Source of the DNA: Aphrophora alni
Taxonomy: Eukaryota > Arthropoda > Insecta > Hemiptera > Aphrophoridae
Assembly (NCBI GenBank): GCA_963513935.1
Contig: OY740770.1
Location: 87,455,267-87,519,266 of the forward strand
Length of the DNA stretch: 64,000 nt
Direction: 5' to 3'
Shown here: positions 1-11,165 of the stretch, piece after piece
How positions within the stretch are numbered: the stretch's first letter is position 1
How the letters are laid out: the number at the start of each line of letters is the position of its first letter
Position numbers and translations under genes: made by a program
Notes under the pieces: model-generated
Databases searched by the model: none
What the model was told of the DNA's origin: nothing
The model's input: the letters and a program-made list of their open reading frames with translations, nothing else

Positions 1-140
1 TGGGAAAGTTAAGTGGGAGGAAATTGAGAAAGCAAGAAATTGCCTTTTATTTCAGTATACAATCAAATAAAGAGTAATAAACAGGATTTACAAACTTCAA
101 CAATATTAAACTAGTCTAATCGGTAAACTACTAGAAGAAG
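1..140 (+). repeat. Dispersed repeat family R1, copy A (cut by the window start)
   Basis: The text matches the 3' part of three other copies in this window: 20049-20538 on the plus strand, and 39600-40070 and 46841-47430 on the minus strand. Shared blocks include GGAAAGTTAAGTGGG, GAAATTGAGAAAG, the AATAAAGAG block and a tail resembling ATCGGTAAACTNCTAGAA. I do not recognise the family. It is a mobile or formerly mobile dispersed repeat of about 500 bp, of which only the end is visible here. Confidence 0.75.
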
Positions 141-225
141 AAAAAGAAGAAGAAGAAGAAGAAGAAGAAGAAGAAGAAGAAGAAGAAGAAGAAGAAGAAG
201 AAGAAGAAGAAGAAGAAGAAGAAGA
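133..225 (+). repeat. (GAA)n microsatellite
   Basis: A nearly uninterrupted GAA/AAG trinucleotide run of about 93 bp. It starts exactly where repeat copy A reaches its CTAGAA tail, so it probably expanded from the short purine tail of that repeat; copy B has TAGAAATTAAAGAAAAGG at the same place. Confidence 0.95.
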
Positions 226-2015
226 TTGGTTGGAGAGAAACCGTCACAAATAATTCTACAATAAAATTTGTATTTTGTTTTTTGAGCAAAAATATCTTAA
301 ATACCGACAACTTAAACTTTTTTTTTCAAACGCTACGTTTTGTTAGAGACTGTTTAAGACACAATAAAACTGCGAAAACAGAAAACATTGAGATTAATTT
401 GGAAATTTGGGTAAATGAAAATGTTTCTGAACAAACTGCCGCTTTGTGTCACATACTTCAGGATGTAAAATATTCTCTTATAGACTTGTACCCACTTTAT
501 GGTATTGCGCGAAAATATTTTATTCAATTTTTCATTTAACAAATATGAATCTTTTTTCAAAGAAGATATACCGGTAAAGTTTTTTTTAAAATTTCACCTT
601 AACATCCAAAAAGGAATATTAAATAAAACTGCATAGTATTAACATATTTTTATTGATTTACGTACACATGATTAAAATATTCACTAGAAAATAAATATTT
701 ATTTGTTTAAATATGCATAGTCAAAATATCGTGTAAACGTATACATTTCATCTAACTATAAAGAAAAACAAACAAATTTACATGTTCAAATTAAATATAT
801 AAATTTTTATAATCATCATCGTCATTACAAATCTCATTAATCATTCTTCTCTTAAATAATTCGTTTAACATAATTATATTAAATTAGATGGAAATGAGAG
901 TTTAACGGGTTAAACGGTCCCTGGCACCGCGACCATTGTGAAACTAAGCCTCTTGATTAATTAATTAATTATTATATAATTAATCAACTATTAGTTCAGT
1001 AGATTAGTTCTATTTTAGGAATCCACTCACTAGCTTGTTAAGCGAAATTCACCTGGAGTTTGGAAACTAAACACCCTTTGCCTCTTGATGTCAAAAGATC
1101 ACATCGGTAGATTATGTGGCCTCATCTATCCCGCATAGTCTACACAATATATAATGACTATATGCCGTGATAGCAACTCTTTCATCACATATAAAACGTT
1201 TACGGTTGTCACATTAAGAGCTTCACCGGTATAGTATAGTGATTAAAATGTCCTAATATCTCCTCTAGAGTATTAAATGTCTTTAAACAGTGTTTATAAT
1301 TATCAAATTTTATATTCTTAATGGTTGCCCTTACGTTTCCCCCATTATTACTTGCAGTACATAGCAACGACTTACAGCTATTAGTCCAACGGATTCCAAC
1401 ATTCCAAATCTTCCATTCGTCTTGGAAACAAACTAACATGATCTTTGAAGATCTGACTTGTCAAAATATTGTCTTATTTCAACATTATTTGTTATATCCC
1501 AATATATATATATATATATATATATGTTGTAAAAAAGCTATCAGTGCCCATATATTACAGAATAATCTTTGATTAATACATAGCTTTCGTAAATGATAGT
1601 GCATTTCATACGTACAAGTTTTAGTTAATTCTCGTATGTATAAATGTTCTTGACAAAATAAATAGGTTCTTTTTCTGATTCCACAGCATAGTGCGTTTTA
1701 TCATAAAAAATGCGGTTCAAAAAAGTAGATCGGCTAATTTATTGATTTAATTTTGTTGTTGTATTTATACGTGTTAAATTTTTTTCAAATATTTTCAATG
1801 ATTTTGCCAAATATTGTATATATTACAAAAATTCATAATAACCTGTTTTCAAGATCATTTTTCGCAAGCCAACAACTTTGATTACATTCCATAATTTTGT
1901 GTATTTATTTTTAGCACGAGAAACTAATTATATATTTAATAGCGATATCTATATTATAAAAGCACATTTATTTAAAATGACGTATTTGAATATTGAGATG
2001 AAAGTCGACGTTTGA
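226..2015. other. AT-rich DNA without recognisable gene
   Basis: No coding signal I can support. An 85-codon open frame at 282-539 is not recognisable, and its lysine- and asparagine-rich composition is what AT-rich DNA produces by chance. A short (TA)n run lies at 1502-1525. Confidence 0.5.
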
Positions 2016-2017
2016 AT

Positions 2018-2310
2018 TATAATTTCAATGTATTAAATCTTACGAAACAATCTCCCCTCCTACCTCAATTACATACAATGTTTATGGATGAATACTTGTA
2101 TATCTTTCTTAGCCCGCGGAAGTTAAACTTTAAATTATGTTAAACTTAAGTCATAAATTATAGGCGAAGGAAAGTTTTAAAGTCAAGTGTCGCTGAGCAA
2201 AACTTTATCTTAAGGTGAACGTAAAGTATGTAATTATAATAATGTTACATTTTAACTTTGATTAAGTATTAAAATTACCTTCATTTTCTAGCATGTGGAT
2301 GCCAATTTTA
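2018..2310 (+). repeat. Dispersed repeat R2, plus-strand copy
   Basis: This stretch is the inverted counterpart of 58950-59225. The central hundred bases, through CTTTCTTAGCCCGCGGAAG and the AACTTAAGTCATAAATTATA block, are almost identical on the two strands more than 56 kb apart. The edges fade into AT-rich sequence. I see no open frame, and the family is not recognised. Confidence 0.8.
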
Positions 2311-3294
2311 TTTAAATTTTGACGATTATTAAGATTTATGTATTTATTTTGTGAAATATAAACTCAACGTAGAGGATTATTAACATATTCTACGGTCACA
2401 CACTATCTTTAGGTACAGTTTTCTTTAGATGTTAATTATATTTCATAATAAACGTAAATGAGTGAAAAAAGTGCACAAAGATCACCGATTGAATTAACAA
2501 AACACTGTATCTGCATGTTTTGAACACATAGCAAAAGGATAATTACTTAAATAGCATCTTCAATATTATTTAATTTTGTTCACCTAATAGTCCATAATAC
2601 TAAAATTATGTTTGGTAATATATTTGGAATTCCAGTATTTTTACTCTCAGAAGAGAACAACAGATAATTAGATAAATAATGCTGCCATATTTATAAGGAA
2701 GCTTGGTAAAACATTTAGGTTCAGACGTCTGCCTGTCTGCCTTTGGTACCAGAATAACCTATTACTTAAGTAATTTTTAAAAAATCTTATTACATAGGTA
2801 TTCATTACTCATAAGGAAGTTTGATAAAAGATTTGGCTTCCTCTTTTTCGTCAATTGTTCTATCTACATATATATTATTTGATTTTTCTTTATTCTAAAA
2901 CACGATTCTCATTCATGACTTACATTGATGTCAATGACATAGTCAAAGTGATTTTACCATTCTATCATTTTACTAGCGGAAAGATGGCGGTCACATAATT
3001 TTAGGTACAACTTTTATTATAAATCAAATAGTAAAAGAATGAAAAATGTTACTTACTAACAACAACAAAATATCACTATTAATAAAAAAATTATAAGAAT
3101 ATGTTAAAATTACACGATTTGAAACTTTTATTTTAAAAATAAATGTGGAACAGCAGTTAGAAATTTAAAAAAAAAATTGTTTAGGAATTAATGAAAACAA
3201 TATTTCCCAATGTGTTTGTGTCACTGATTACGAATTTGGTAATTATTTAGAAATTGTATCCAATTTTAAAACAGCATGAAATATATATGAGGAC

Positions 3295-3660
3295 CAGTTG
3301 ATCCCATTACTAGCTGCTATAATATCTACAAAATATGAACACTCAATAATCGCTAATGAAATTATATAAGAGAGAACACACAGTTAAGTCACTGGATTGT
3401 TCTCAGGTTTGAAATCTACAACCAATTTATATTGTATTAGTTCTTACAGAAATTTGATATTCCTAATCCCAAATAGGTTTCAAGTATCATCCCTATAAAA
3501 TCTAATTCTAAATCAATTAGACCCATGAGTGGATTTGGAAATTAAGACCAAGTTTTACAATAATTGAGAAAATTCCTTATGGGCGATGCTTATTATGTGA
3601 TATTATTGAGAACGGGATGTTAGGCATTTCCATTAATTCTAACCTATAGTTATAGCCTAC
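3295..3660 (+). repeat. Dispersed repeat R3, copy 1
   Basis: Three copies are visible: here, at 30600-30905 (plus) and at 60530-60790 (minus). The shared blocks are TTGTATTAGTTCTTACA, the CAAATAGG(T/C)TT block and CCCATGAGTGGATTTGG. No coding frame is conserved. The copies differ by roughly 15-25% by eye, so the family is old. Confidence 0.7.
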
Positions 3661-3744
3661 AAATATTTCTATAATTATTAATTGATTGATGAGTGTTCTT
3701 TATTTTGATACAGTAATTTCTATCTGTCTAGCTATGTGCTATTA

Positions 3745-3990
3745 TCGTCTGCACAGTGATTTTTCAGCAACCCAAATGGGTGGACCGATTTTAATTAAAT
3801 TTAGTATGTGAGCATATTTTGGCCATATTCTGAGGTGTTTTTTTCTTTTTTTTTCTAAGTCAAATTTGGAATTAGGTGTGTATAAGTTAAAATTTAAAAT
3901 TACGACTTTTAAATTGTCACTTTTGAGTTTAATAAATATTTGTTCAAATATAGCCAATGAGGACCCACACAAAATGTATCGATCGTCATC
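3745..3990 (+). repeat. Dispersed repeat R4, copy 1
   Basis: Starts near ATCGTCTGCACAGTG and continues through GATTTTAATTAAATTTAGTA and GCATATTTTGGCCATA. Related stretches lie at 9215-9345 and 14240-14480 on the same strand. The CGTCTG start and the 'drug-like' order of blocks are shared. It looks like an old interspersed element; the 76-codon frame on the other strand is not meaningful. Confidence 0.6.
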
Positions 3991-4549
3991 TCTAAAAACA
4001 TTTGGTTTAGCAGCTAAAATACAAAAATATTGATCATTAATCTATTAGAAAATACTGCTTTGATCAAATTTAGTTTGTAGGCATATTGAATATACAATTT
4101 GATTTTTTCTATAGTTACAAATTTGGGTCTAACTGCCATAAAACCAAACTCAAAACTACGATATCTCAATTCGGCTCCCATGATGTTGATAAAACTGTTC
4201 TTTTGTGCTTGAATGTAATTTCTAATGGCCCAAACTATTGGTAGTCATTTCCCCAAAAATTCTGGACAAAAGTCATTAATAAAAAAACTAAATGAAAAAA
4301 AAGAGTTAAAAGATCCGTTAAAAAACTAAATTTTTCAAAATCGATTTTACTGTTTTTTATACAATACTCAAAACCGTGTACAAAATTGCAATTAAATGAA
4401 AATTATAATTTTAAAAAAATACAAAATGAACCTTTACTTTGAACGATACAAAAATACAATTAACCCTTGGCACTAGATTATTGATCAAGTGAAGCAGATT
4501 TTGTAAATTCATAATATTGTACATGTTAAATAAAATTTCTTAATTACAT

Positions 4550-5020
4550 ATAGGTGAACAAAATTCACATATAGCAGCTATTGAGTCATTGTGCAACATT
4601 CGCCATGCAACGAAGCACAATGTGACTCATAGATCATGTTGTAGTCATTGTTTCCGTTCCGATTGAAATAATATTGTTGATCTTTACATGTTATAAAATA
4701 TATGATAATGTTATCTAATATATATAATTGTCAAAACATGGACAGATTGCAGCGACTGAGCCAAGGTAACATTGTGAAACATGGAGCATGCAACGTGAAA
4801 TAAAAATGTGACTAATGGATCTTGTTGTCGCCATTGTTTCCGACCTGAGTGGGAAATATTGTTCTACTTTACATGTAAATAACATTTATCTAAATATATA
4901 TAGGTGTCAACAAAATGCACTGAGTCAATAAAGCAATGTGTAACATGAAGCACAATGTCACTCGTAGATCATATTGTCACCATTGTTTCCGATACGAGTC
5001 GAAAAATGTTATTGACGCTT
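4550..5020 (+). repeat. Minisatellite of three diverged units (about 186 and 149 bp apart)
   Basis: Three head-to-tail units can be aligned on CATTGTTTCCG at 4646, 4832 and 4981. Each unit also carries a GCACAATGTGACTCATAGATC-like block and an AT-rich TTTACATG..ATATATA spacer. The third unit is shortened. Confidence 0.8.
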
Positions 5021-5962
5021 GCCACAATTTTGTCTTTACAGTGGAGTTTTCAAACGAAATTATATTGTATTTCACTGAAGGCTATAGAAAAAATGAATTG
5101 TTAAGGAAATTGTAAAGTAGGATTACAAAGGAAATAGGAAAACTCTATTTTAGAATTAGTGAGATTTTCATATAGCCTATTTTTATTTATTTGTCCAGAG
5201 AATCGTGGAGTTTTTAAGTATCATTCCTCGAAACATAGAAGCTAAACCATTTTAAAACATTGTAAAATCGTTTATATAGAAGGTAATTTAAATTTAGAAT
5301 CAAACACTGATCTAGTTTTTTAAAGTAATTAGAAAAATATGACTTTTGAATATAGGGGATTAAAATTGATAAATGAAGGTGAACATCTACTAGAGTTGTA
5401 TAATTAAAGGTAATTTATTATAAATTCGAATTTATTTGTGGATAACGTAAGTATGGTGAACTCAAAAACAAAAGAGAAGGACAAACGTGACAAAACATAG
5501 CAATACTCCGGCTAAACGCTCGGCTAATAGACATACTGAGACAAACATAAACTAGATTATAAATTATAGAGGCACGACACAGAATAGTTACTGCTTCCGG
5601 TGTAATTGAAATTATTAAGATGTGGAAGGAATGAAAACTCTTATGAAATGAAAATAAATAGTATGATGTTGACTTATGACCGATTTTTATAAGAAGTTAA
5701 AAAAGGATTTCTGAAAAAGAAATTACTGAACCATGCCATTGACATCTATGGTAGATCAAGGATTGAAATCATCTATCTATAAAATTACGAGAAATTCAAA
5801 TTAAAAAACACACATTTAGTTAGACCGACAGACAGAAATAGTATATATTATATTCTTATAAAACCAAATTGATTTTATATTTTTCGCTTTTGAATTGCTG
5901 AATGTATATATCTAGATAAATACCTTATATTAGTAGTCAGAGCAATTCTTGTTATTGTATAT

Positions 5963-6004
5963 CACTACAGCTGTTTCGCCGATCACAGTCGGCTTCGTCA
6001 GGTG
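5963..6004 (-). ncRNA. Hammerhead-like motif in Penelope-like tail (minus-strand arm)
   Basis: This is the exact mirror of the 6664-6705 motif in the left arm of the palindrome. It has the same CTGACGA core with an extra A, the same five-pair stem II and the same short ACA/TGT stem, read on the minus strand. Confidence 0.45.
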
Positions 6005-6181
6005 CAGGACACTTAAATAAAACACATAAACACGACACTGAACATATACGACACTAAAAACATTGTTTTAAAATATTCGGAGGCTAGCTCTTCGTTAAAT
6101 TTTACACTAAAAATGTCCGGGTGTGGCCACATCATTATTCGTTCGTTTCCGGACGGATACTGAAAATAAGACTGATGATAG

Positions 6182-6379
6182 TTAACTGCCGTGGAAGTCC
6201 ATTTGTTTATTCAGAGATAAGATTATATCGTAGATCGGGTTGGCTGCGAAGTTCAATTTCTCATTGAGAAGTATGTTGGGATGTTTCTTTTGGGTGATGT
6301 ATATATGATATTCCTCCAATACGTCGAGACGGTGTCCCTTCTTCTCATTATGAATGATGTCAAGATTGGTGTTGATATT
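6182..6379 (-). pseudogene. C-terminal fragment of a Penelope-like GIY-YIG retroelement protein
   Basis: Read on the minus strand, about 62 codons end at a stop at 6182. The visible signature is an HNEKKGHRLDVLEEYHIY block followed by ILLNEKL and an NPIYD-type end. This matches what I know of the end of the GIY-YIG nuclease region of Penelope-like elements (basic-KG-x-x-L-D-x-LE-x-x-x-I-Y, then LLN-(D/E)). In full elements this part follows the reverse transcriptase and helps cut target DNA. The GIY and YIG motifs, the catalytic Arg and the reverse transcriptase are all absent, so it is a 5'-truncated dead copy. The upstream codons of the longer open frame (to 6547) come from the opposite arm and are not part of the protein. 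The family assignment is from memory of the pattern and could be wrong; no search was done. Confidence 0.6.
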
Positions 6380-6404
6380 AATATCAACACCAATCTTGAC
6401 ATCC

Positions 6405-6484
6405 AACCCGCAGCCAACCCGCAGCCAACCCGATCTACGATATAATCTTATCTCTGAATAAACAAATGGACTTCCACGGCAGTT
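6405..6484 (+). pseudogene. Second, shorter Penelope-like C-terminal stub (opposite arm)
   Basis: On the plus strand the right arm encodes the same last residues (NPIYDIILSLNKQMDF-type end) and the same stop just before AGTTAACTATCATCAG. It is the mirror copy of the minus-strand fragment but is truncated about 40 codons later. A duplicated AACCCGCAGCC unit at the junction suggests a join by template slippage. Confidence 0.55.
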
Positions 6485-6663
6485 AACTATCATCAGTCTC
6501 ATTTTCAGTATCCGTCCGGAAACGAACGAATAATGATGTGGCCACACCCGGACATTTTTAGTGTAAAATTTAACGAAGAGCTAGCCTCCGAATATTTTAA
6601 AACAATGTTTTTAGTGTCGTATATGTTCAGTGTCGTGTTTATGTGTTTTATTTAAGTGTCCTG

Positions 6664-6705
6664 CACCTGACGAAGCCGACTGTGATCGGCGAAACAGCTG
6701 TAGTG
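6664..6705 (+). ncRNA. Hammerhead-like motif in Penelope-like tail (plus-strand arm)
   Basis: The order is CAC (6664-6666), CTGACGA (6667-6673), one extra A (6674), stem GCCGA/TCGGC (6675-6679/6686-6690) with a six-base loop, GAA (6691-6693), a three-pair ACA/TGT stem (6694-6696/6699-6701), A (6702) and GTG (6703-6705), which can pair with the leading CAC. This is the hammerhead order: stem I, CUGANGA, stem II, GAA, stem III, UH, stem I. The extra core A is unusual, and stem I has only three obvious pairs. Activity is inferred, not shown. Confidence 0.45.
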
Positions 6706-7030
6706 ATATACAATAACAAGAATTGCTCTGACTACTAATATAAGGTATTTATCTAGAAATAGTATAATAATATATCTTTAAACTCAGTAGTATAGTGAAT
6801 TTAGAATTAATTAGATTGTCATTTTCATAAAGTAACTATAAAAAAGATATAGTCCTACACTTCTGCCAGTACGAGCTCATAATACTTGTGTTTTTAAATT
6901 TCAATAAAAATTGAACCAAAAAAAATCTCTCTTTAGGTTTGTTATTTAAAAAAATATTTCTAAGTAACAGAACGTATCATTATTTCCTATTGTTTATTCC
7001 ATCAAATTTTAGCCTTTGTAGGTGGACTGA

Positions 7031-7144
7031 CATTAAATCAAGACTTACAGCCTGTTTCCTTTCAGCAAGAAGGTAACGACATCCTTTCCAATTACTTACA
7101 GTTTTCTTACTTTGTCATTTCAATCTTTAGATCAGCTTGTAAAC
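7031..7144 (+). repeat. Dispersed repeat R5 with a possibly conserved reading frame, copy 1
   Basis: It matches 57346-57464 on the minus strand over about 115 bp. One frame in both gives NQDL-x-x-VSFQQE, then ILSNYL-x-FS and SIFRSACK. The two copies differ by a net three-base insertion that keeps the frame. I do not recognise the protein. It may be a fragment of a mobile-element protein or of a duplicated host exon; coincidence of frame is also possible at this nucleotide identity. Confidence 0.55.
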
Positions 7145-7504
7145 CATCTTTATTTAGAAAAGATATTTTGTGAGAATTTCAACTACTCTTAACTTCATTA
7201 GACAGCTTCAACATTTTAGATAGATTAAAATATATAAATTAAGCAACTAATAGGCCTACGACTGTTATCTTTTTTCCGCTTAATAATTTATAGTAATGGT
7301 TTTAGTTAGAATTTTCAGTTTACGAGTCGCAGTTCGACTTATAAGAAAAAGATGTGTAAGTATACTTGTTTTTGCCAATTTACATCTTAAAATAATTATT
7401 TATATTGAAAAGTTTAATGTTTGTGTGTTGCAAAATGTATGGTCACAGACAACAGAGTACACCCAGACTCCCAATTATCATTATACAATCTGTTAATCGT
7501 TTTG

Positions 7505-7860
7505 TATAACGTTCAACTGATGAATCGTAGGTAGTGTTGCTGTAGCGTTACTGTTAAGCATCGATGCCAAGTTGTGCGATAATTTCACGCGCCGAGAGCG
7601 GGACAGATAGACCGGTTTATTTCATATTTACAGCCCTACTTCTAAAACGAAGGTCTCTATGTCAACTTAAATTTAAGCTTATAACCTGATAACTTCTGAT
7701 CCAATTTTCACACTGTTTTAGGTCCTATGTAGGTATGATATCTGAGTTTTTTAGACTTTTAATTCAAATTAATTCATTAGTTCCGAGGTTGTAACAATTT
7801 TAATACGCACGGGTAATACGAAAAGTAAAATTTTCAGCGACAACATATATTTTTCAGCGG
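7505..7860 (+). repeat. Dispersed repeat R6, plus-strand copy
   Basis: Inverted counterpart of 25490-25810. Shared blocks include GTAGTG(T/C)T(G/A)C.GTAG, ACAAGTTGTGC-like text, GGTTTATTTCA and TAGGTATGATATC. A short GC-richer start (CGCGCCGAGAGCGGGAC) stands out from the AT-rich surroundings. Family not recognised. Confidence 0.65.
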
Positions 7861-8064
7861 AATCAAATGATATTGGAACTAGCAAGTTGTATTAATAGGT
7901 ACAGTGGTTCAAGAGTTATATTAATGTTTTACTGCCGAATATTAGAAAATCAAGTTTTGTCGACACATGTTTGTAAATATATGAGCGATGTTGTAAATTA
8001 TAAAGAAATGATTTTGTTTATCGATAGCTCAGTTATCCTACCATCAAAATTACAAAAAAACTAA

Positions 8065-9214
8065 TAATATCACTGTGTTTATCGTTATAAGAGTGAAATA
8101 TATAGTATTAGTAAATTTGTTATTTAGGTTAAATGATTTAAACATTATTGTCAATGCAAGTGCATAAAATGTGGGCTTGTTATATAAATCCGTTCTGATA
8201 TATATAGTTTCTTTTTTTTAAATAAACAAATAGGCAAATAGACGCCAAACGAAGGCTTGACAGGCATAGCTTTTTTACGTTTGAAGGGTTTTGTCGAAAT
8301 TCCCACATTAAAATGAATTTTTCCGTTAACAACCACTCGTATGTTCCTTTTCCTTATTTATTGCAGTTATTAAACAACCGATTCGATCTGTCTGGGAACT
8401 TGGAAAAGTTTTCAACGTGAGACCAGCCTTAGTAGTTTGTGTTTATTATTATTGTGTTCGCTGTTAACCCAAATGGTCGGGTACGGTATTGTTTTTTTCC
8501 TTTCTAGTGACCCCGAGAAAACTACATTAATTTGCACACTCGTTAAATATTCGAAATACTAATTAATAACGTGATTCCGGCCTAAAACATGGCCAAGTAA
8601 ACGCGTAATGAGTTTGACCACTAGTACTATTTAATAATTAAATTAGTAAACGTGTCGTGATTAATTAATTGTTGGTAGTTCATCAAAGAGGTAGATTGTG
8701 TTCGAGAAATAAGTTCTAATTAAGACATTGGATATTCTAAGACTGATTCGGTAAAATGATTCTAAACATCCCGAAATGTTGTTGCACGCTTCCTAATGTA
8801 ATTTAGATTTAATTAATCAAGCCTAAGAAACTTCCCCCCCCCAAACCCCTAACGTATTTTGATGGATGTTCTTTGAAATTTGTATTTATTTCGGCCAACT
8901 AAATCGAGCTCTCTTTAAACAAAATATAGTTTAGTGTTGAAACGAATTTTAAATCAAGATGAAAAAATTTAATAATTTGTTTAGCATAATTTTATTTGGT
9001 TAAAAAAATAAATCCTGTTCCTATTTGAATTAATTTGTATCATTAGGGGTTTCAAAGATCAATAGTATAAGAAAGCAAATTCACTTATTTTTAATTTCTC
9101 ACATAATATAATTGTAGTATAGAGAAAATTATCTGATGTCAAACATTTTGAGTTTGTGGTGGAAATACTGAGTTCTAAAGAGTATTTTTGGAGACATATA
9201 TCGCTAGATTTTTG
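8065..9214. other. AT-rich DNA without recognisable gene
   Basis: No supported feature beyond a C run at 8833-8842. Short open frames here have no recognisable content. Confidence 0.4.
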
Positions 9215-9345
9215 AGAGTGTCTTACAACCCGAACGAATGGTCGGTTTATTATCAAATTGGGTTTTTTTGCATATTTTGGTCATATCTCAATTGGTTTTT
9301 TTTTCTCGATAACTCAAAATTTGAAGGTCGTCAGACAAAAACTCA
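9215..9345 (+). repeat. Dispersed repeat R4, copy 2
   Basis: Contains the shared GCATATTTTGGTCAT block followed by a T-rich run and a block resembling GATAACTCAAAATTTGA, as in the copies at 3745 and 14240. Confidence 0.5.
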
Positions 9346-9349
9346 TGAA

Positions 9350-10560
9350 TAAGGTAAGATTGAAAAATGATATAAAATAATGGATTTCAATATTAAACTT
9401 AGAATAAAAAACAAAGTAAAATCTTGTATTACACGATCCTATTGCTATTTAAAATTTCAATATGGCCGACAATATTAAAAACCAGAAAAACTTAAAGGTA
9501 GTATGTTGTTATGGACAAATACCGAAAATTAACTTTTATGTTCACCCAATTTCCACATTTTCAATATAGGCTATTAATTACTTTATGAACATTCTGTATT
9601 TATATTTATGTGTTTCAGTTTTTATTTCTCAGCTAATTTTGTAATACTTTGAAACTCAAATGATATTCCAACACAATAAGAAAACAGTGAAAATTAAATT
9701 TATCGCTTAAATACAATTTTTTTTTTCCAAATTCCACTTTACCTCTTTTCATAAACATACAGTACTGAGAGTATATTGACCCCCACTATACAGAGTATTT
9801 GATCAAATTTGCTTCACTGGGAAATTATAATCCAATTTAACAATAGAGGAACAGTAAATTTACCTTCTGTTTTCTACTACAAACGGAACAATACAATCAC
9901 TAATGAATACATAACATATACATATTATGGTTGTATTTGTTTCGAGTAAAACGTGGAGACTGAATACAAACAACAAAACTAGTCTTATAATGTTTGATAC
10001 TATTTTATACGTTAAACGACTCGTTCTAAAGAGTAAATATATCTAACTTTATTTTTATAAAATTGTGTAATGTACATTAAAGTTAACTTGTGTACTTCAC
10101 GTATTTCCAACGTGTAATGAGATGTGAAATATTTGTAAGTTTATGCCATAATTTTCCAATATGGAGGGCGGATTTAAAATTAATCGAAAGGTATAGTTTG
10201 TTACTCAGTTTCATGTTTAGTTACCAGTGTACGAAATTCATTGACTGTATGCATCAAATACTACTAGAGTTTCATCACTACCAGTAAGTTTCAGTATGTA
10301 CTTTTTTAATGAAAAAGTAAGGTCTCCGCAAAGAGCGGTTTGCTTTAAATTTTTTCCTCCGGATATTTACAGCTTTCTGTTTACTAGGTAGCTCCGCCCA
10401 TTGATACCTATGGCGCCCAACCTCAGAGTGTCGGACTAGTAGGCCGGTTCTCCTCATACCTTGATTTGATGCTTTATTAAAGGTTCTCCAATCAATTTAA
10501 TTTTATTCCCAATTTATTTATTCGTTTCATTTTCTTTAAAAAAACTTTGATAAAAAATAT
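9350..10560. other. AT-rich DNA without recognisable gene
   Basis: Nothing recognised. The stretch 10320-10450 is noticeably richer in G and C (CCGCAAAGAGCGG; GGCGCCCAACC) than its neighbours, but I cannot name it. Confidence 0.35.
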
Positions 10561-10569
10561 AAAATAAAA

Positions 10570-11165
10570 CAATATACTACACTTCGGTGATATTTAATTT
10601 ATAATATTAAAACAATAAAAATTTGAAATTCCTACGGTATTATATTAAATTTTAATAAATTTTGAGAAGAATGGTACCAAACAGATGTATGTATGTAATA
10701 AATCTACTTATTATTAGCTTATTATGATTAACTTATTATTAGGGGTACTTACGTATTATTCTGTGCAGTGAAATAGATTAGGTTAGGTCAGGTTATTACA
10801 GTTAGCTAAATAAACCTAATATCAATTTTAATATAATGATTAGACTAACTTCGAGGTTCGATATTTTATTTATCAAAAAGGATAATGATTTGTATAAAAA
10901 GGCGTAAGTACCGCGAAAGAAATGACTAACTTTTACTTTGGTGAAAATTTCAATTTATAATTTTAAAACACAAAAAAGGTTTGAAATGCAAAGAGTATTA
11001 TTATATTGAAGTTGGATAAATTCTGAATAGACATGCCAAACACATATATGTAAAACTTAAAATAAACCCGGTACAATGCGTTTCATAAAAACTTCAAACA
11101 AAAAGTCACACATTTTTGCTTATTTATATTATATGTAGTAAATTTACTTACCCTGTGTACGAACT
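10570..11165 (+). repeat. Old tandem duplication, two units about 360 bp apart
   Basis: Two stretches, around 10570-10760 and 10935-11165, share an ACTT(C/T)GGTGA start, a TTTATAAT(A/T)TTAAAACA block and an AAACA(C/G)AT block followed by ATGTA. Identity is moderate, so this is an old local duplication or two members of one dispersed family. Confidence 0.45.

Larger units (their letters stand above)
5911..6757. repeat. 847-bp near-perfect palindrome made of two inverted Penelope-like tails
   Basis: Arms 5911-6248 and 6420-6757 (338 bp each) are reverse complements; I saw a single mismatch while reading them. The 171-bp centre holds a second, loop-less 24+24 bp palindrome at 6356-6379/6380-6403. 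Each arm reads outwards from a short protein tail, through a stop codon, into a 3' untranslated-like tail with a CTGACGA hairpin motif. This fits two 5'-truncated copies of one retroelement joined head to head. Confidence 0.9.

Noticed and set aside
282..539. 85-codon open frame as a gene
   Set aside because: No recognisable motif; Lys/Asn/Ile-rich composition expected from AT-rich DNA; no related copy in the window.
1225..1260. GGTATAGTATAGTGATTAAAA resembling a tRNA A box and D-loop
   Set aside because: No B box, no acceptor pairing and no anticodon stem in the following 80 bases.
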